DNA from: Seohaeicola zhoushanensis
GTDB lineage: Bacteria > Pseudomonadota > Alphaproteobacteria > Rhodobacterales > Rhodobacteraceae
Length of the DNA stretch: 64,000 nucleotides
Direction of reading: 5' to 3'
Assembly: GCF_014656415.1 (NCBI RefSeq)
Contig: NZ_BNCJ01000001.1
Coordinates: 124,001 to 188,000 of the forward strand
The position numbers were made by a program, and so were the translations under genes. The notes under the pieces were generated by a model that worked only from the letters and a program-made list of their open reading frames with translations, had not been told where the DNA came from and made no database searches. Position 1 is the stretch's first letter. Each line of letters begins with the position of its first letter. This document shows positions 45,830 to 54,551 of the stretch, piece by piece.

Positions 45830-46432
45830 ATGCCCGACCTTGACCTCAACGGTGTCCTGATCCGCCCGCAAACGCTCGACCGCTCCGCGCAGGTGCAGCT
45901 GGTCGAGGTGCTGCGCGCCGTCGCCACCGCAGCGCCGCCCTATGCGCCGGATACGCCCTACGGCAAGCCGATGAGCGTGCGCATGACCTCGGCGGGCCGC
46001 TTCGGCTGGTATTCCGACCGCACCGGCTATCGCTATGTCGACCGTCACCCCTCGGGCATGCCCTGGCCAGCGATCCCGCCGCAGGTGCTGGACCTCTGGG
46101 AACAGGTCACCGGCCTGACCCGCACGCCCGACTGCTGCCTCGTCAACTTCTACGGCGAGGGCGCGCGGATGGGCCTGCACCAGGACAAGGACGAGGCCGA
46201 TTTCTCCTGGCCGGTGCTTTCCATCAGCCTCGGTGACGAGGGTCTGTTCCGCGTCGGCGGCACCCGGCGAAGCGACCCTACGCGGTCGATCTGGCTCAAA
46301 TCCGGCGATGTCGCCCTGCTTGGCGGCGCGGCGCGGCTGGCCTATCACGGGGTCGACCGCATCCGCTTCGGCTCCTCCGACCTGCTGCCCCGTGGCGGGC
46401 GGATCAACCTGACCCTGCGCGTTGTCACCTAG
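45830..46432 (+). CDS. alkB: Alpha-ketoglutarate-dependent dioxygenase AlkB
   Basis: The ATG at 45830 gives 200 residues, normal for AlkB, which removes methyl groups from 1-methyladenine and 3-methylcytosine in DNA. The iron ligands appear in GLHQDKDEADFSWPVLSISLGD (His and Asp) and YHGVDRI (second His), and RINLTLRVV has the 2-oxoglutarate Arg. It is divergent from dnaK. No ada gene is near. Confidence 0.95.
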   Translation: MPDLDLNGVLIRPQTLDRSAQVQLVEVLRAVATAAPPYAPDTPYGKPMSVRMTSAGRFGWYSDRTGYRYVDRHPSGMPWPAIPPQVLDLWEQVTGLTRTPDCCLVNFYGEGARMGLHQDKDEADFSWPVLSISLGDEGLFRVGGTRRSDPTRSIWLKSGDVALLGGAARLAYHGVDRIRFGSSDLLPRGGRINLTLRVVT

Positions 46433-46493
46433 CCGGGGTTAACACCGCCCCCGCCGCCCGCTAATGCTGGGCACAGGAAACCCCGGAGCCGCC

Positions 46494-47333
46494 ATGATCA
46501 TCACCCGCCTGCACGGCCGCCTGGGCAACCAGATGTTCCAATACGCCGCCGGCCGCGCCCTGGCCGAACGGCTCTGCACCGGCGTGGCGCTCGATTCCCG
46601 CGGCGCGGTTGCGCGGAACGAAGGCGTGCTCACCCGCGTCTTCGACCTGCCGCTCGCCAAGCCCGACCGCCTGCCGCCCGACCGCCGCGAGGCGCCGCTG
46701 CGCTACCTGCTCTGGCGCTTTGCAGGCCTGCCGCCAAGGATTCACCGCGAACGGGGCCTCGGCTACAACCCAGCCTTCGAGACCTGGGAGGACGGCAGCT
46801 ACCTGCACGGCTACTGGCAGTCGGAACGCTATTTCGCCGCCCATGCCGACACTATCCGGGCCGATTTCGCCTTCCCAGCGCTCCGCGACCCGCGCAACGC
46901 CGAGATGGCGGCACGCATCGCCTCGGGCCTCTCGATCTCGCTGCACGTCCGGCGCGGCGACTACCTGACCACCGGCGCGCATGGCACCTGCGACGCCGCC
47001 TATTACAACGCGGCCCTGGCCCATATCCTCGAGGGGCTGGATGGCACCCCCACGGTCTTCGTCTTCTCCGACGACCCCGCCTGGGCGCGCGACAACCTGC
47101 CCCTGCCCTGCGAGCGCGTGGTGGTCGATTTCAACGGCCCCGAGGCCGATTACGAGGACATGCGCCTGATGTCGCTGTGCCGGCACAACATCATCGCCAA
47201 TTCGTCCTTCTCGTGGTGGGCCGCCTGGCTGAACGCCAACCCGGACAGGCGCGTTGCCGCGCCCGCCCGCTGGTTCGCCGATCCGAAACTGTCCAACCCC
47301 GACCTGCTGCCGCAGGGCTGGACTGCCATCTGA
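46494..47333 (+). CDS. Alpha-1,2-fucosyltransferase, glycosyltransferase family 11
   Basis: The ATG at 46494 gives 279 residues. The start MIITRLHGRLGNQMFQYAAGRALAE, the donor-binding HVRRGDYLTTG and the NSSFSWWAAWLN motif are diagnostic of GT11 enzymes, which move fucose from GDP-fucose to a galactose 2-hydroxyl. No other sugar transferase or GDP-fucose gene adjoins it, so the acceptor, perhaps a lipopolysaccharide or capsule, is unknown. It lies 61 bases after alkB. Confidence 0.92.
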   Translation: MIITRLHGRLGNQMFQYAAGRALAERLCTGVALDSRGAVARNEGVLTRVFDLPLAKPDRLPPDRREAPLRYLLWRFAGLPPRIHRERGLGYNPAFETWEDGSYLHGYWQSERYFAAHADTIRADFAFPALRDPRNAEMAARIASGLSISLHVRRGDYLTTGAHGTCDAAYYNAALAHILEGLDGTPTVFVFSDDPAWARDNLPLPCERVVVDFNGPEADYEDMRLMSLCRHNIIANSSFSWWAAWLNANPDRRVAAPARWFADPKLSNPDLLPQGWTAI

Positions 47334-47338
47334 GGCGC

Positions 47339-48868
47339 TCAGCGCATCCGGATGCCGTTGGCCATGACATGGCCTTCGCCGGTCAGTTCGATATGCGACT
47401 TCAGCACATCCTCGCCCAGCTCCGGCGCGGGCTTGGCCATCATGCCGATCCCCATGCGCGCGCCCATCGCCTCGTCATCGCTCAGCGCGCCGATGCCCGT
47501 CAGCCGGTCGATCAGCGTATTTGCCCCTTTCAGGGTCATGTCCAGCGTTCCGGTCGGCTTGGGAAAGCCCTTGAAGGTCTCGAGATCCGTATTGTCGAAG
47601 GTGGCCTCGCCCGACCCGGTCAGCGATGCGCCGGCCGCCTCCAGCGTGAAGTCCTTCAGCGTAACCGCGTGCAGTTCGCCTGGCACCTCGCCCGCCTCCA
47701 TGCTCGCTCCGACGGTCATGAAGTCGAGCCAGTCGAGATAGCTCTTCACCTGCGCCGTCAGGTCGAGCCGCAGCGTCGCCGGGTCGCGCGGAATAGTCAT
47801 GCCGGGGTCGATCAGGCCCCAGAGCATGTCGCCCACCGTCAGCCCGGTCACATCCACCGAGATCGCCGCCTCCTGCAACTGCTCGCCCGCCGAGATCGGC
47901 AGCACGAAGCGGCCCGCGGTGCTTTCGGCAGCGAACTCCAGGTCCAGCGGCATCACCTCGGGCATGTAGGCGCGCACCTTGGCGTCCTTGCCGGTGCCCT
48001 CCATCGACACCCCGTCCCGGTCGAGCGACATGCCGAAGGTGTAGAGTCCAAAGCTGTTGTGCTGCTCCTGCACCCGCTCGCCGTCGATCCTGATCGACTG
48101 CTGCGTCTCGTAGCCCTGCATCTCGGACGCGACATGCCCCTTCAGCCCGTCGCGGATCGCCGCCGCGAGGTTCAGCACATCCATCCCGTTGCGCGGCAGG
48201 TCGAGCGCGTAGGTCGCCGAGGCCCCGGAAATCTTCGCGGTGGACTCTATGTTTGCGTTGCCCGGCCCGACATAGTTCATCACCATGTCCTGCGTGGCAT
48301 ATTGCGTGCGGCCGGTCAGCGAGACGACCTTGTCGACCACCACACGCTGTTCCGAGGTGAAATCGGTCATCGTCACGCTGATCTCGGCCTCCGCGGCCTC
48401 GACCTCGGGAATCTCCAGGTCGGTCACCGTCACCGTCATCGACCCGACCGAAGACGTGTAGGTCACGTCCCCGGGCTGGCCCGAGGCAACGATAACCATC
48501 CCATCGTGCCCCAGAACGCCGGTGCCGGCCATCCGCGGCTTGTCCATCGGCTCCACCGCGAAATGTATGGCGAAGTCCTGCGGGATCACCACCGCAACCG
48601 TGCCATCACCCTGTTCGACCAGGTCGAAGCCCGACTGCGTCAGGCTCACCCGGCCCGCGTCCATCGGCAGCCCCCAATGCATCGTAAGCTCGCCCACCTT
48701 CAGCTTATTGCCGCTGCGCGCGGTCTCGACGCTGAGAGAGCCGCCGAAAGCCCCTGCATAGGCCCTGATATTCTGCCAGACGTCATCGGCCGTGACATCG
48801 GCCCGCACGGCGCCAGCGGCAAACAGGGTGACAAGGGCGGTCGAGGCGGCGAGGGAAAAACGCGACAT
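47339..48868 (-). CDS. DUF2125 family exported protein
   Basis: The ATG at 48868 follows an AAAGG site and gives 509 residues with a signal peptide (MSRFSLAASTALVTLFAAGAVRA). The rest is a long beta-rich chain without transmembrane helices or cysteines, with repeated strands such as GELTMHWGLPMDAGRVSL and GVSMEGTGKDAKVRAYMPEV. The pattern fits the DUF2125 proteins of alphaproteobacteria, thought to be periplasmic or lipid-linked; the role is unknown. Confidence 0.8.
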   Translation of the reverse strand: MSRFSLAASTALVTLFAAGAVRADVTADDVWQNIRAYAGAFGGSLSVETARSGNKLKVGELTMHWGLPMDAGRVSLTQSGFDLVEQGDGTVAVVIPQDFAIHFAVEPMDKPRMAGTGVLGHDGMVIVASGQPGDVTYTSSVGSMTVTVTDLEIPEVEAAEAEISVTMTDFTSEQRVVVDKVVSLTGRTQYATQDMVMNYVGPGNANIESTAKISGASATYALDLPRNGMDVLNLAAAIRDGLKGHVASEMQGYETQQSIRIDGERVQEQHNSFGLYTFGMSLDRDGVSMEGTGKDAKVRAYMPEVMPLDLEFAAESTAGRFVLPISAGEQLQEAAISVDVTGLTVGDMLWGLIDPGMTIPRDPATLRLDLTAQVKSYLDWLDFMTVGASMEAGEVPGELHAVTLKDFTLEAAGASLTGSGEATFDNTDLETFKGFPKPTGTLDMTLKGANTLIDRLTGIGALSDDEAMGARMGIGMMAKPAPELGEDVLKSHIELTGEGHVMANGIRMR

Positions 48869-48941
48869 GGGCAACCTTTGCATGAGTATCCGAATGCCGC
48901 CCAGCCTAACCGCCCCTCCGGCCTTTGGCGAGGGGAAGCCG

Positions 48942-50144
48942 TCAGTCCGCCAGCAGCAGGCCCAGCCGGCGGATGCCTTCCTCGATGGTCTCCTCGTCCG
49001 CCAGCGAGAAGCTGAGGCGCAGGTTGTTGCCCTGCGATCCGTCGGCATAGAAGGCCCGGCCCGGAACGAAGGCCACGCGCTGGGTCTTCAGCGACTTGGC
49101 CAGCAGCTCGGCCCCGTCCATGTGCTCGGGCACCGTCAGCCAGACGAACATGCCGCCCTCGGGGCTGGTCCAACTCACACCCTCGGGCATGTAGCGTTCC
49201 AGCGCCGCCAGCATGTGGTCGCGCCGCTCGGAATAGACCCTGCGCAGCATCGCGACGTGGTCGTCGAAGACATTGCGCGCCACCCGGTCGATCACCGCCT
49301 GGTTCATCGTCGAGGTATGCAGGTCGCCCGCCTGCTTGATCAGCACCATCTGGCTGATCGCCTTCTGCGAGCCGCAGACCCAGCCAATCCGCAGACCCGG
49401 CGCCAGCGACTTGGAGAAACTGCCGCAATAGAGCGTGCGGCACTCCTCGATATCGCCCTTGCGCGCGATCTCCAGCGCCAGGATCGGCGGGATCGCCTCG
49501 CCGTCGAACCGCAGCGCCTGGTAGGCCGCGTCCTCGATCACCGCCATGTCCAGCTCGTCCGCCAGGTCCAGCACCCTCTCGCGCGCGGCGCGGTTCATCG
49601 TGCGCCCGGTGGGGTTGGCGAAATCGACCGACATATAGGCGAACTTGACCCGGCCACCGGCCGCGGCCGCCGTCTCGGCATAGTCGGCGGCGCTGCGGTT
49701 GGTGCCGGGGTCCAGCCGGTCGTAGTTAGGCTCGTAGGCGTTGAAGGCGCCCAGCGCGCCCATGTAGGTCGGCCAGTCGACCAGCGCAGTATCGCCCGGC
49801 GACAGCAGCATCTTGCCGAGGTAGTCGAGCGCCTGCTGGCTGCCCGAGGTGATCATGATGTTGTCAGGTGTGCAGGGAATGCCGATGGTCGCCATATGCG
49901 CCGCGATCCACTCGCGCAGCGGCAGATAGCCCTCGCTCACCGAATATTGCAGCGCCTCGCCCGCGCCATCCCGGAAGATCTCGGCATAGGCGTCCTGGAA
50001 GGCGCTCGCCGGAAACAGCTTGGGGTCGGGGATCCCGCCCGCGAAAGAGATGATGTCGGGCTGCGCCAGCAGCTTCAGCAGCTCGCGGATCTCCGACGCC
50101 TTCATCCGGCTGGCCCGGCTGGCGAATACCTGTTCCCAGTTCAT
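48942..50144 (-). CDS. PLP-dependent aminotransferase, class I (2-aminoadipate/MocR-like)
   Basis: The 400 residues form a fold-I aminotransferase: IISFAGGIPDPKLFPASAF start, YLPLREWIAAHMATIGI, the GSQQALDYLGKMLLSPGDTALVDWPTYMGAL segment, and the PLP lysine in YCGSFSKSLAPGLRIGW. This matches LysN/2-aminoadipate and related broad aminotransferases, without the GntR-type N-terminus of MocR. The donor is unknown. It is divergent from the RTX gene. Confidence 0.93.
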   Translation of the reverse strand: MNWEQVFASRASRMKASEIRELLKLLAQPDIISFAGGIPDPKLFPASAFQDAYAEIFRDGAGEALQYSVSEGYLPLREWIAAHMATIGIPCTPDNIMITSGSQQALDYLGKMLLSPGDTALVDWPTYMGALGAFNAYEPNYDRLDPGTNRSAADYAETAAAAGGRVKFAYMSVDFANPTGRTMNRAARERVLDLADELDMAVIEDAAYQALRFDGEAIPPILALEIARKGDIEECRTLYCGSFSKSLAPGLRIGWVCGSQKAISQMVLIKQAGDLHTSTMNQAVIDRVARNVFDDHVAMLRRVYSERRDHMLAALERYMPEGVSWTSPEGGMFVWLTVPEHMDGAELLAKSLKTQRVAFVPGRAFYADGSQGNNLRLSFSLADEETIEEGIRRLGLLLAD

Positions 50145-50204
50145 GCAGACACTCCTGAGTCCCTTGCGCCCGCCAGCAACCGCATCACCGCAGAAGTGTC
50201 AATC

Positions 50205-50226
50205 ATGCTGACTTTTATTTCAGCAT
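50205..50226. promoter_or_regulatory. Inverted repeat in the divergent aminotransferase-RTX region
   Basis: ATGCTGA (50205-50211) and TCAGCAT (50220-50226) form a seven-pair dyad with an eight-base A+T-rich centre. It lies 61 bases upstream of the aminotransferase start and may be its operator. Confidence 0.4.
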
Positions 50227-50381
50227 TCGTTATCGGCGCATCTTCTGCGCCGCGGTGGCGGATCGGCGAAACATGTACTTAACATACGGAAAATAAGGCA
50301 TTTCTTCTGTAATCTTGCCGTAAGGAAAGGCTGCTCTTGTTCAGACCGGGTTTCACGTGATGGTTGAACTGGAGGTCAAGC

Positions 50382-52649
50382 TTGTCCGGAAATTTCTCTT
50401 GCCCGACGATTGATTTCGTCTTTCTACAGGATCTCTCCGGCTCTTACACCGACGACCTGCCAATCCTGAAAGCCCAGATCGCGAACGTCATCGCGACGGT
50501 CGAAGACATTGATCCATATGCCGATTTCGCCGTGGCGAGCTTCATCGACAAGCCGAACGGCACCTTTGGCGCCTCGGGCGACTACGTCTACCAGACCCAC
50601 CTGTCGGTGTCCTCCGACAACGCGGCGGTGATCGCCTCGATCAACGCGATGACCACCCGCAGCGGCGCCGACGTCCAGGAGGCGCAACTCGAGGCCCTGA
50701 TGCAGGTGGCCGTGCGGCAGGACGAGATCGGATACCGCCCGGACACCATGCGGATCGTGATGCTCTCGACCGACTCGGCCTTCCACCAGGCCGGCGACTT
50801 CGGCGGAGTTCCCGCGAACAACGGCGACGCGATCCTCGACGGCAACGGCCTGGGCGAGGACTATCCCTCCATCCTGCAGGCGGCATCCGCCCTGGTGGCC
50901 GCCCATGTCTTCCCGGTGTTTTCCGTCACCGCCTCGGAAAAGGCCCTGTACGAGACCCTGGTCAGCGACCTTGGCACCGGCGCGGTCGTGGTGCTGAGCT
51001 CGAACAGCTCCGACTTCTCCGATGCGGTGAGGCTCGCCATTGCCAAGGCTTGCGGCCACGTCACCCACGAGGGCACCGAGGTCGACGACGATATTACCGG
51101 CAGCGGTACCGATGACGGCATCTTCGGGCTGGGCGGCCACGACACCATCGACGGCCTGGGCGGCAGCGATCTGCTGGACGGCGGTTCCGGACACGACAGG
51201 CTCTACGGGCGCGGCGGCCGCGACGACCTGCGCGGCGGGTCCGGCAACGACAAGCTGTTCGGCGGATCCGGCAACGACACCCTCAAGGGCGGTCTCGGCG
51301 ACGACGTGATGACCGGGGGCAAGGGGCGCGACACCTTCGTCGTCAACCCCGATGACGGGAAGGAAATGATCACCGATTTCGAGGATGCCATCGATGTCAT
51401 CGACCTCTCGGCCTTCCATCGCCACGAGGGCGTCAGCGCGGTCGAGCAGGCCTACAAGGCGGGCAGGTTCGTCGTCCTGACCCTGCCGAACGGAACCGAG
51501 GTTCGGCTCAAGGGCTTCTCGCTCGCGAAACTCGGGCTCGAGGACGTGTTGCTGAACCCGGTGGGCGATCCGCCTAGCGCGGTGAACGACACCGCACAGG
51601 TCACGGCCGGGCATCTCATCACGATCGACGCCCTGGCCAACGACAGCGACATCGACAACGATCCGATCTCCATCGTCGCCCTGGGCAGTTCGGCCAATGC
51701 CACGGTCTCGATCACGGGCGACGGCCGGATCGCCTACCAGGCCGGCTCCGGGTTCTCGGGCACCGACACCTTCACCTACACGATCAGCGACGGCACCTTC
51801 ACCGCCTCGGCGACGGTCACCGTGACCGTTCTGCCCAACCTGATCGGCGACGATGCCGACAACGTGCTGAACGGCACCGAATTCGACGACATCCTCAAGG
51901 GCTTCGGCGGCAACGACACCCTTCGCGGCTTCGGCGGCAATGACCTGATCCTCGGCGGCACCGGCAATGACATCATCGATGGCGGCGCCGGGATGGACAC
52001 CATCATGGGCGGCGCCGGCAACGACACCATCGTAAGCGGCCCCGCGACGGGGGACGGCACCCTCAATGGCGATACGGTCGACGGCGGCACCGGCAACGAC
52101 AGGATCACCGGCGGGATCGGCGGCGACACGCTGAAGGGGGGCACGGGCCGCGACACGATCAATGGCGGCGACGGCGACGACACGATTTCGGGCGATGCCG
52201 GCAACGATGTTCTGAACGGGGATGATGGCGACGACAAGCTGCACGGGGGCACCGGCAACGACACGATCGACGGCGGCGCGGCCAACGACGCGCTCTGGGG
52301 CGACGCGGGCGACGACATCCTGTCCGGCGGCAGTGGCAAGGACGAGATCTATGGCTCCGGCGGCACATCCGGAGGCGTGACCGACAACGACGTCCTGACC
52401 GGAGGCGCCGGTGCCGACCAGTTCATCTTCGACATGGCGCTCGACGCCAACCTGACCGGCGACGACCGCATCACCGACTATGACATCACCGAGGATATCC
52501 TGGTGCTCGAAGGTGACGTGATGGTGCGGCTGACCGATACGCTGGCCGGGGTCCTGCTGGAACAGACCACCGGCGGCTCTATCCTGGTCGAAAACGTGCT
52601 GGCGGTAGACCTGCGGCCCACCATCGACGGTCTGGTCGAGGTGTTCTGA
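50382..52649 (+). CDS. RTX repeat protein with integrin-beta-like von Willebrand/I domain
   Basis: A TTG at 50382 follows GGAGG by six bases and gives 755 residues; an earlier in-frame TTG at 50364 lacks such a site. Residues 8-235 resemble the integrin beta I domain: VFLQDLSGSYTDDL has the MIDAS DxSxS (Asp17, Ser19, Ser21) and the ADMIDAS Asp24-Asp25, then MLSTDSAFHQAGDF, DYPSI and NSSDFSDAVRLAI. RTX nonapeptides (GGxGxDxLx) fill about 248-320 and 487-666, with a cadherin/VCBS-like domain between. Such proteins leave by type I secretion and bind calcium; no secretion gene is near. Confidence 0.88.
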   Translation: MSGNFSCPTIDFVFLQDLSGSYTDDLPILKAQIANVIATVEDIDPYADFAVASFIDKPNGTFGASGDYVYQTHLSVSSDNAAVIASINAMTTRSGADVQEAQLEALMQVAVRQDEIGYRPDTMRIVMLSTDSAFHQAGDFGGVPANNGDAILDGNGLGEDYPSILQAASALVAAHVFPVFSVTASEKALYETLVSDLGTGAVVVLSSNSSDFSDAVRLAIAKACGHVTHEGTEVDDDITGSGTDDGIFGLGGHDTIDGLGGSDLLDGGSGHDRLYGRGGRDDLRGGSGNDKLFGGSGNDTLKGGLGDDVMTGGKGRDTFVVNPDDGKEMITDFEDAIDVIDLSAFHRHEGVSAVEQAYKAGRFVVLTLPNGTEVRLKGFSLAKLGLEDVLLNPVGDPPSAVNDTAQVTAGHLITIDALANDSDIDNDPISIVALGSSANATVSITGDGRIAYQAGSGFSGTDTFTYTISDGTFTASATVTVTVLPNLIGDDADNVLNGTEFDDILKGFGGNDTLRGFGGNDLILGGTGNDIIDGGAGMDTIMGGAGNDTIVSGPATGDGTLNGDTVDGGTGNDRITGGIGGDTLKGGTGRDTINGGDGDDTISGDAGNDVLNGDDGDDKLHGGTGNDTIDGGAANDALWGDAGDDILSGGSGKDEIYGSGGTSGGVTDNDVLTGGAGADQFIFDMALDANLTGDDRITDYDITEDILVLEGDVMVRLTDTLAGVLLEQTTGGSILVENVLAVDLRPTIDGLVEVF

Positions 52650-52657
52650 CCCCGTCC

Positions 52658-53068
52658 CTAACCCAGAGCCTTGCGGAACTCGAGAAAGCGCGGGTCGGTC
52701 TGCACCCGCGCGTTCATCGCCTCGCGCAGGGCCGCGATCGACTTGAGCGGCCGCATCACGACCTCGAAGGTCTCGATCAGCCCCGCGTCGTCCAGCGTGA
52801 TGAGGTCGACGCCCACCGCGTCCAGCTCGCCCACCTTGCACTGGAACTCCAGCGCCCAATCCTTGCCCTCGCCCATCACCCGGCGATAGCGGAACTCGGT
52901 GAAGACCTTGCCGACATGGCCCAGCACCGCCGCAACCGGCGCGCGGCCGGTCCAGGTGGCCCAGTAGGTCGGCGGCTGGAACCGCACGTCCTCGGCCAGC
53001 AAGCCCGCGATCAGCGTGTCGTCGCCTTTGGCGACCACTTCCATCATCCGTGCGATTGTCTCGTGCAT
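52658..53068 (-). CDS. NTF2-like (SnoaL) family protein
   Basis: The 136 residues show the small alpha-plus-beta cone fold: MHETIARMMEVVAKGDDTLIAGLLAEDVRFQPPTYWATWTGRAPVAAVLGHVGKVF and later strands GKDWALEFQCKVGELDAVGVDLITLDDAGLIETFEVVMRPL. Members are enzymes or ligand binders in metabolism; the substrate cannot be guessed. It converges with the RTX gene. Confidence 0.8.
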   Translation of the reverse strand: MHETIARMMEVVAKGDDTLIAGLLAEDVRFQPPTYWATWTGRAPVAAVLGHVGKVFTEFRYRRVMGEGKDWALEFQCKVGELDAVGVDLITLDDAGLIETFEVVMRPLKSIAALREAMNARVQTDPRFLEFRKALG

Positions 53069-53173
53069 CTCGTCCCTCCCCTGTTGCCGTCACCCTCCCC
53101 CGCGCACCGCTTTCCCGCAAGGGCGACGTTGCGGCGTCTTGCCCCCGCGCCCCTCTGTCCTTAAGTCGGCGCG

Positions 53174-53827
53174 ATGATCACCTCGACCCCCTACGCGCCG
53201 CCCGACGTGCCGCTCGACATCCTGCACCACGATGCGCATCTGCTCGTGGTGAACAAGCCGTCGGGCCTGCTCTCGGTCCCCGGCAAGGGCGAGCACCTGG
53301 CCGACTGCCTGATCGAGCGCATCCGCAAGGTCTTTCCCGAGGTGCTTCTGGTCCACCGCCTCGACCGCGACACATCCGGCGTCATGGTCTTCGCGCTGAC
53401 CCCGCACGCCCAGCGCCACCTCGGCCTCCAGTTCGAGAACCGGCAGACCCGCAAGACCTATGTGGCCCGCCTTTCCGGCCTGTTAGAGCCGAAAACCGGC
53501 ACCGTCGACCTGCCGCTGATCGTCGACTGGGAGAACCGCCCGCGCCAGATGGTCGACCACGAACGCGGCCGCCCGGCGCAGACCGACTGGAAAGTGCTGC
53601 GCCACGAGGAGGGCACCACCCGCGTGCGGCTTTTCCCCAAGACCGGGCGCAGCCACCAGCTGCGGGTGCACATGCTCTCGCTCGGGCACCCGATCCTGGG
53701 CGATCCCTTCTATGCCGAAGGCGCCGCGCTCGAGTATCCGCGCATGATGCTGCACTCGGAAGAACTGCGCCTGCGCCACCCCGACGGCGGCGCCTCGCAA
53801 CGCTTCTTCGCCGCGCCCGAGTTCTGA
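53174..53827 (+). CDS. RluA family pseudouridine synthase
   Basis: The 217 residues are catalytic domain only: LLVVNKPSGLLSVPGKGEHLADCLIERI, the HRLDRDTSGVMVFAL motif with the catalytic Asp, then LSGLLEPKTGTVDLPL and RVHMLSLGHPILGDPFYAE. No S4 domain precedes it, which fits RluA (23S rRNA 746 and tRNA 32) more than RluC/D, but the target is not proven. It converges, two bases apart, with a membrane protein gene. Confidence 0.92.
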   Translation: MITSTPYAPPDVPLDILHHDAHLLVVNKPSGLLSVPGKGEHLADCLIERIRKVFPEVLLVHRLDRDTSGVMVFALTPHAQRHLGLQFENRQTRKTYVARLSGLLEPKTGTVDLPLIVDWENRPRQMVDHERGRPAQTDWKVLRHEEGTTRVRLFPKTGRSHQLRVHMLSLGHPILGDPFYAEGAALEYPRMMLHSEELRLRHPDGGASQRFFAAPEF

Positions 53828-53828
53828 C

Positions 53829-54428
53829 TCAGCCCTGCAGGCGCACGATAAGCTCTGCCGCGCCGGTCAGCAGCGCGGCGGCCAGCGCAAAGACGCCCAG
53901 CGCCAGCGGCCAGCGCAGCCACCCCATGCGCGCCATCGCAGCGGCATAGAGCGGCAGCGCCCCGGCCAGCGTCGCATAGAGATAGACGCCCGAGATATTC
54001 CCGAACTGCGCCGAGCGCACCAGCGTCGGCCCGACCACGTGCAGCGCCAGCATCCTGTCGCCCCCGAACGAGCCGAACCAGTCCGCCGACAGCGGATAGA
54101 TCAGCGCGTGCAGCCCGACGAACAACAAGACCCGCAGCAGCGGATCGCCCAGCAGCACCAGTCCGGGTCCCAACCGCCGCCCCTCGGCCAATGCAGCGAA
54201 GAGGAACAGGCTCGCATAGTTGATTACGAAGACCACCGGCAACCCATTCGTCACCACCTGCCGCAGGAACAGCCGCATCGCCTCGCCATTGCCCAGCAGC
54301 AGCTCGGCGAATCCCGGAGTGCGCAGCACGAAGACCGCCAGCAGCGGAACCAGCCCAAGCAGGCTCAGCACCAGCACGTTGCGGGCAAAGACCAGGACGG
54401 GCAGGTCGAGGCGAAAGAAGCGGTCCAT
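53829..54428 (-). CDS. Multi-pass membrane protein of unknown function
   Basis: The ATG at 54428 gives 199 residues with about five hydrophobic helices (VLVLSLLGLVPLLAVFVL, LPVVFVINYASLFLFAAL, PLLRVLLFVGLHALIYPLSADWFGSF, GVYLYATLAGALPLYAAAM, PLALGVFALAAALLTGAAELIV). I do not recognise the family. It is divergent from copA across the CueR-type promoter, so it might share copper control, but there is no metal motif. Confidence 0.72.
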   Translation of the reverse strand: MDRFFRLDLPVLVFARNVLVLSLLGLVPLLAVFVLRTPGFAELLLGNGEAMRLFLRQVVTNGLPVVFVINYASLFLFAALAEGRRLGPGLVLLGDPLLRVLLFVGLHALIYPLSADWFGSFGGDRMLALHVVGPTLVRSAQFGNISGVYLYATLAGALPLYAAAMARMGWLRWPLALGVFALAAALLTGAAELIVRLQG

Positions 54429-54490
54429 GCCCGCAGTCTCCTCCGCAACCGCGCCGAAAACCAGCCCCGCGGGAAATTTGCGATGCGCTA

Positions 54491-54521
54491 TTGACCTTCC
54501 CGTGACTGGAACCATTATCTG
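54491..54521 (+). promoter_or_regulatory. CueR-type promoter/operator of copA
   Basis: TTGACC and TATCTG are separated by 19 bases, the long spacer of MerR-family promoters. Within the spacer TTCC and GGAA face each other across seven bases. Transcription would start about 24 bases before the copA ATG. Confidence 0.75.
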
Positions 54522-54551
54522 GGCTATCGGAACATCCTGCTGGAGGCCGAT

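Noticed and set aside
51040-52380. Tandem DNA repeat or CRISPR-like array within the RTX gene
   Set aside because: The repetition comes from the GGxGxD codons of RTX nonapeptides and is too variable at base level for a separate repeat element.
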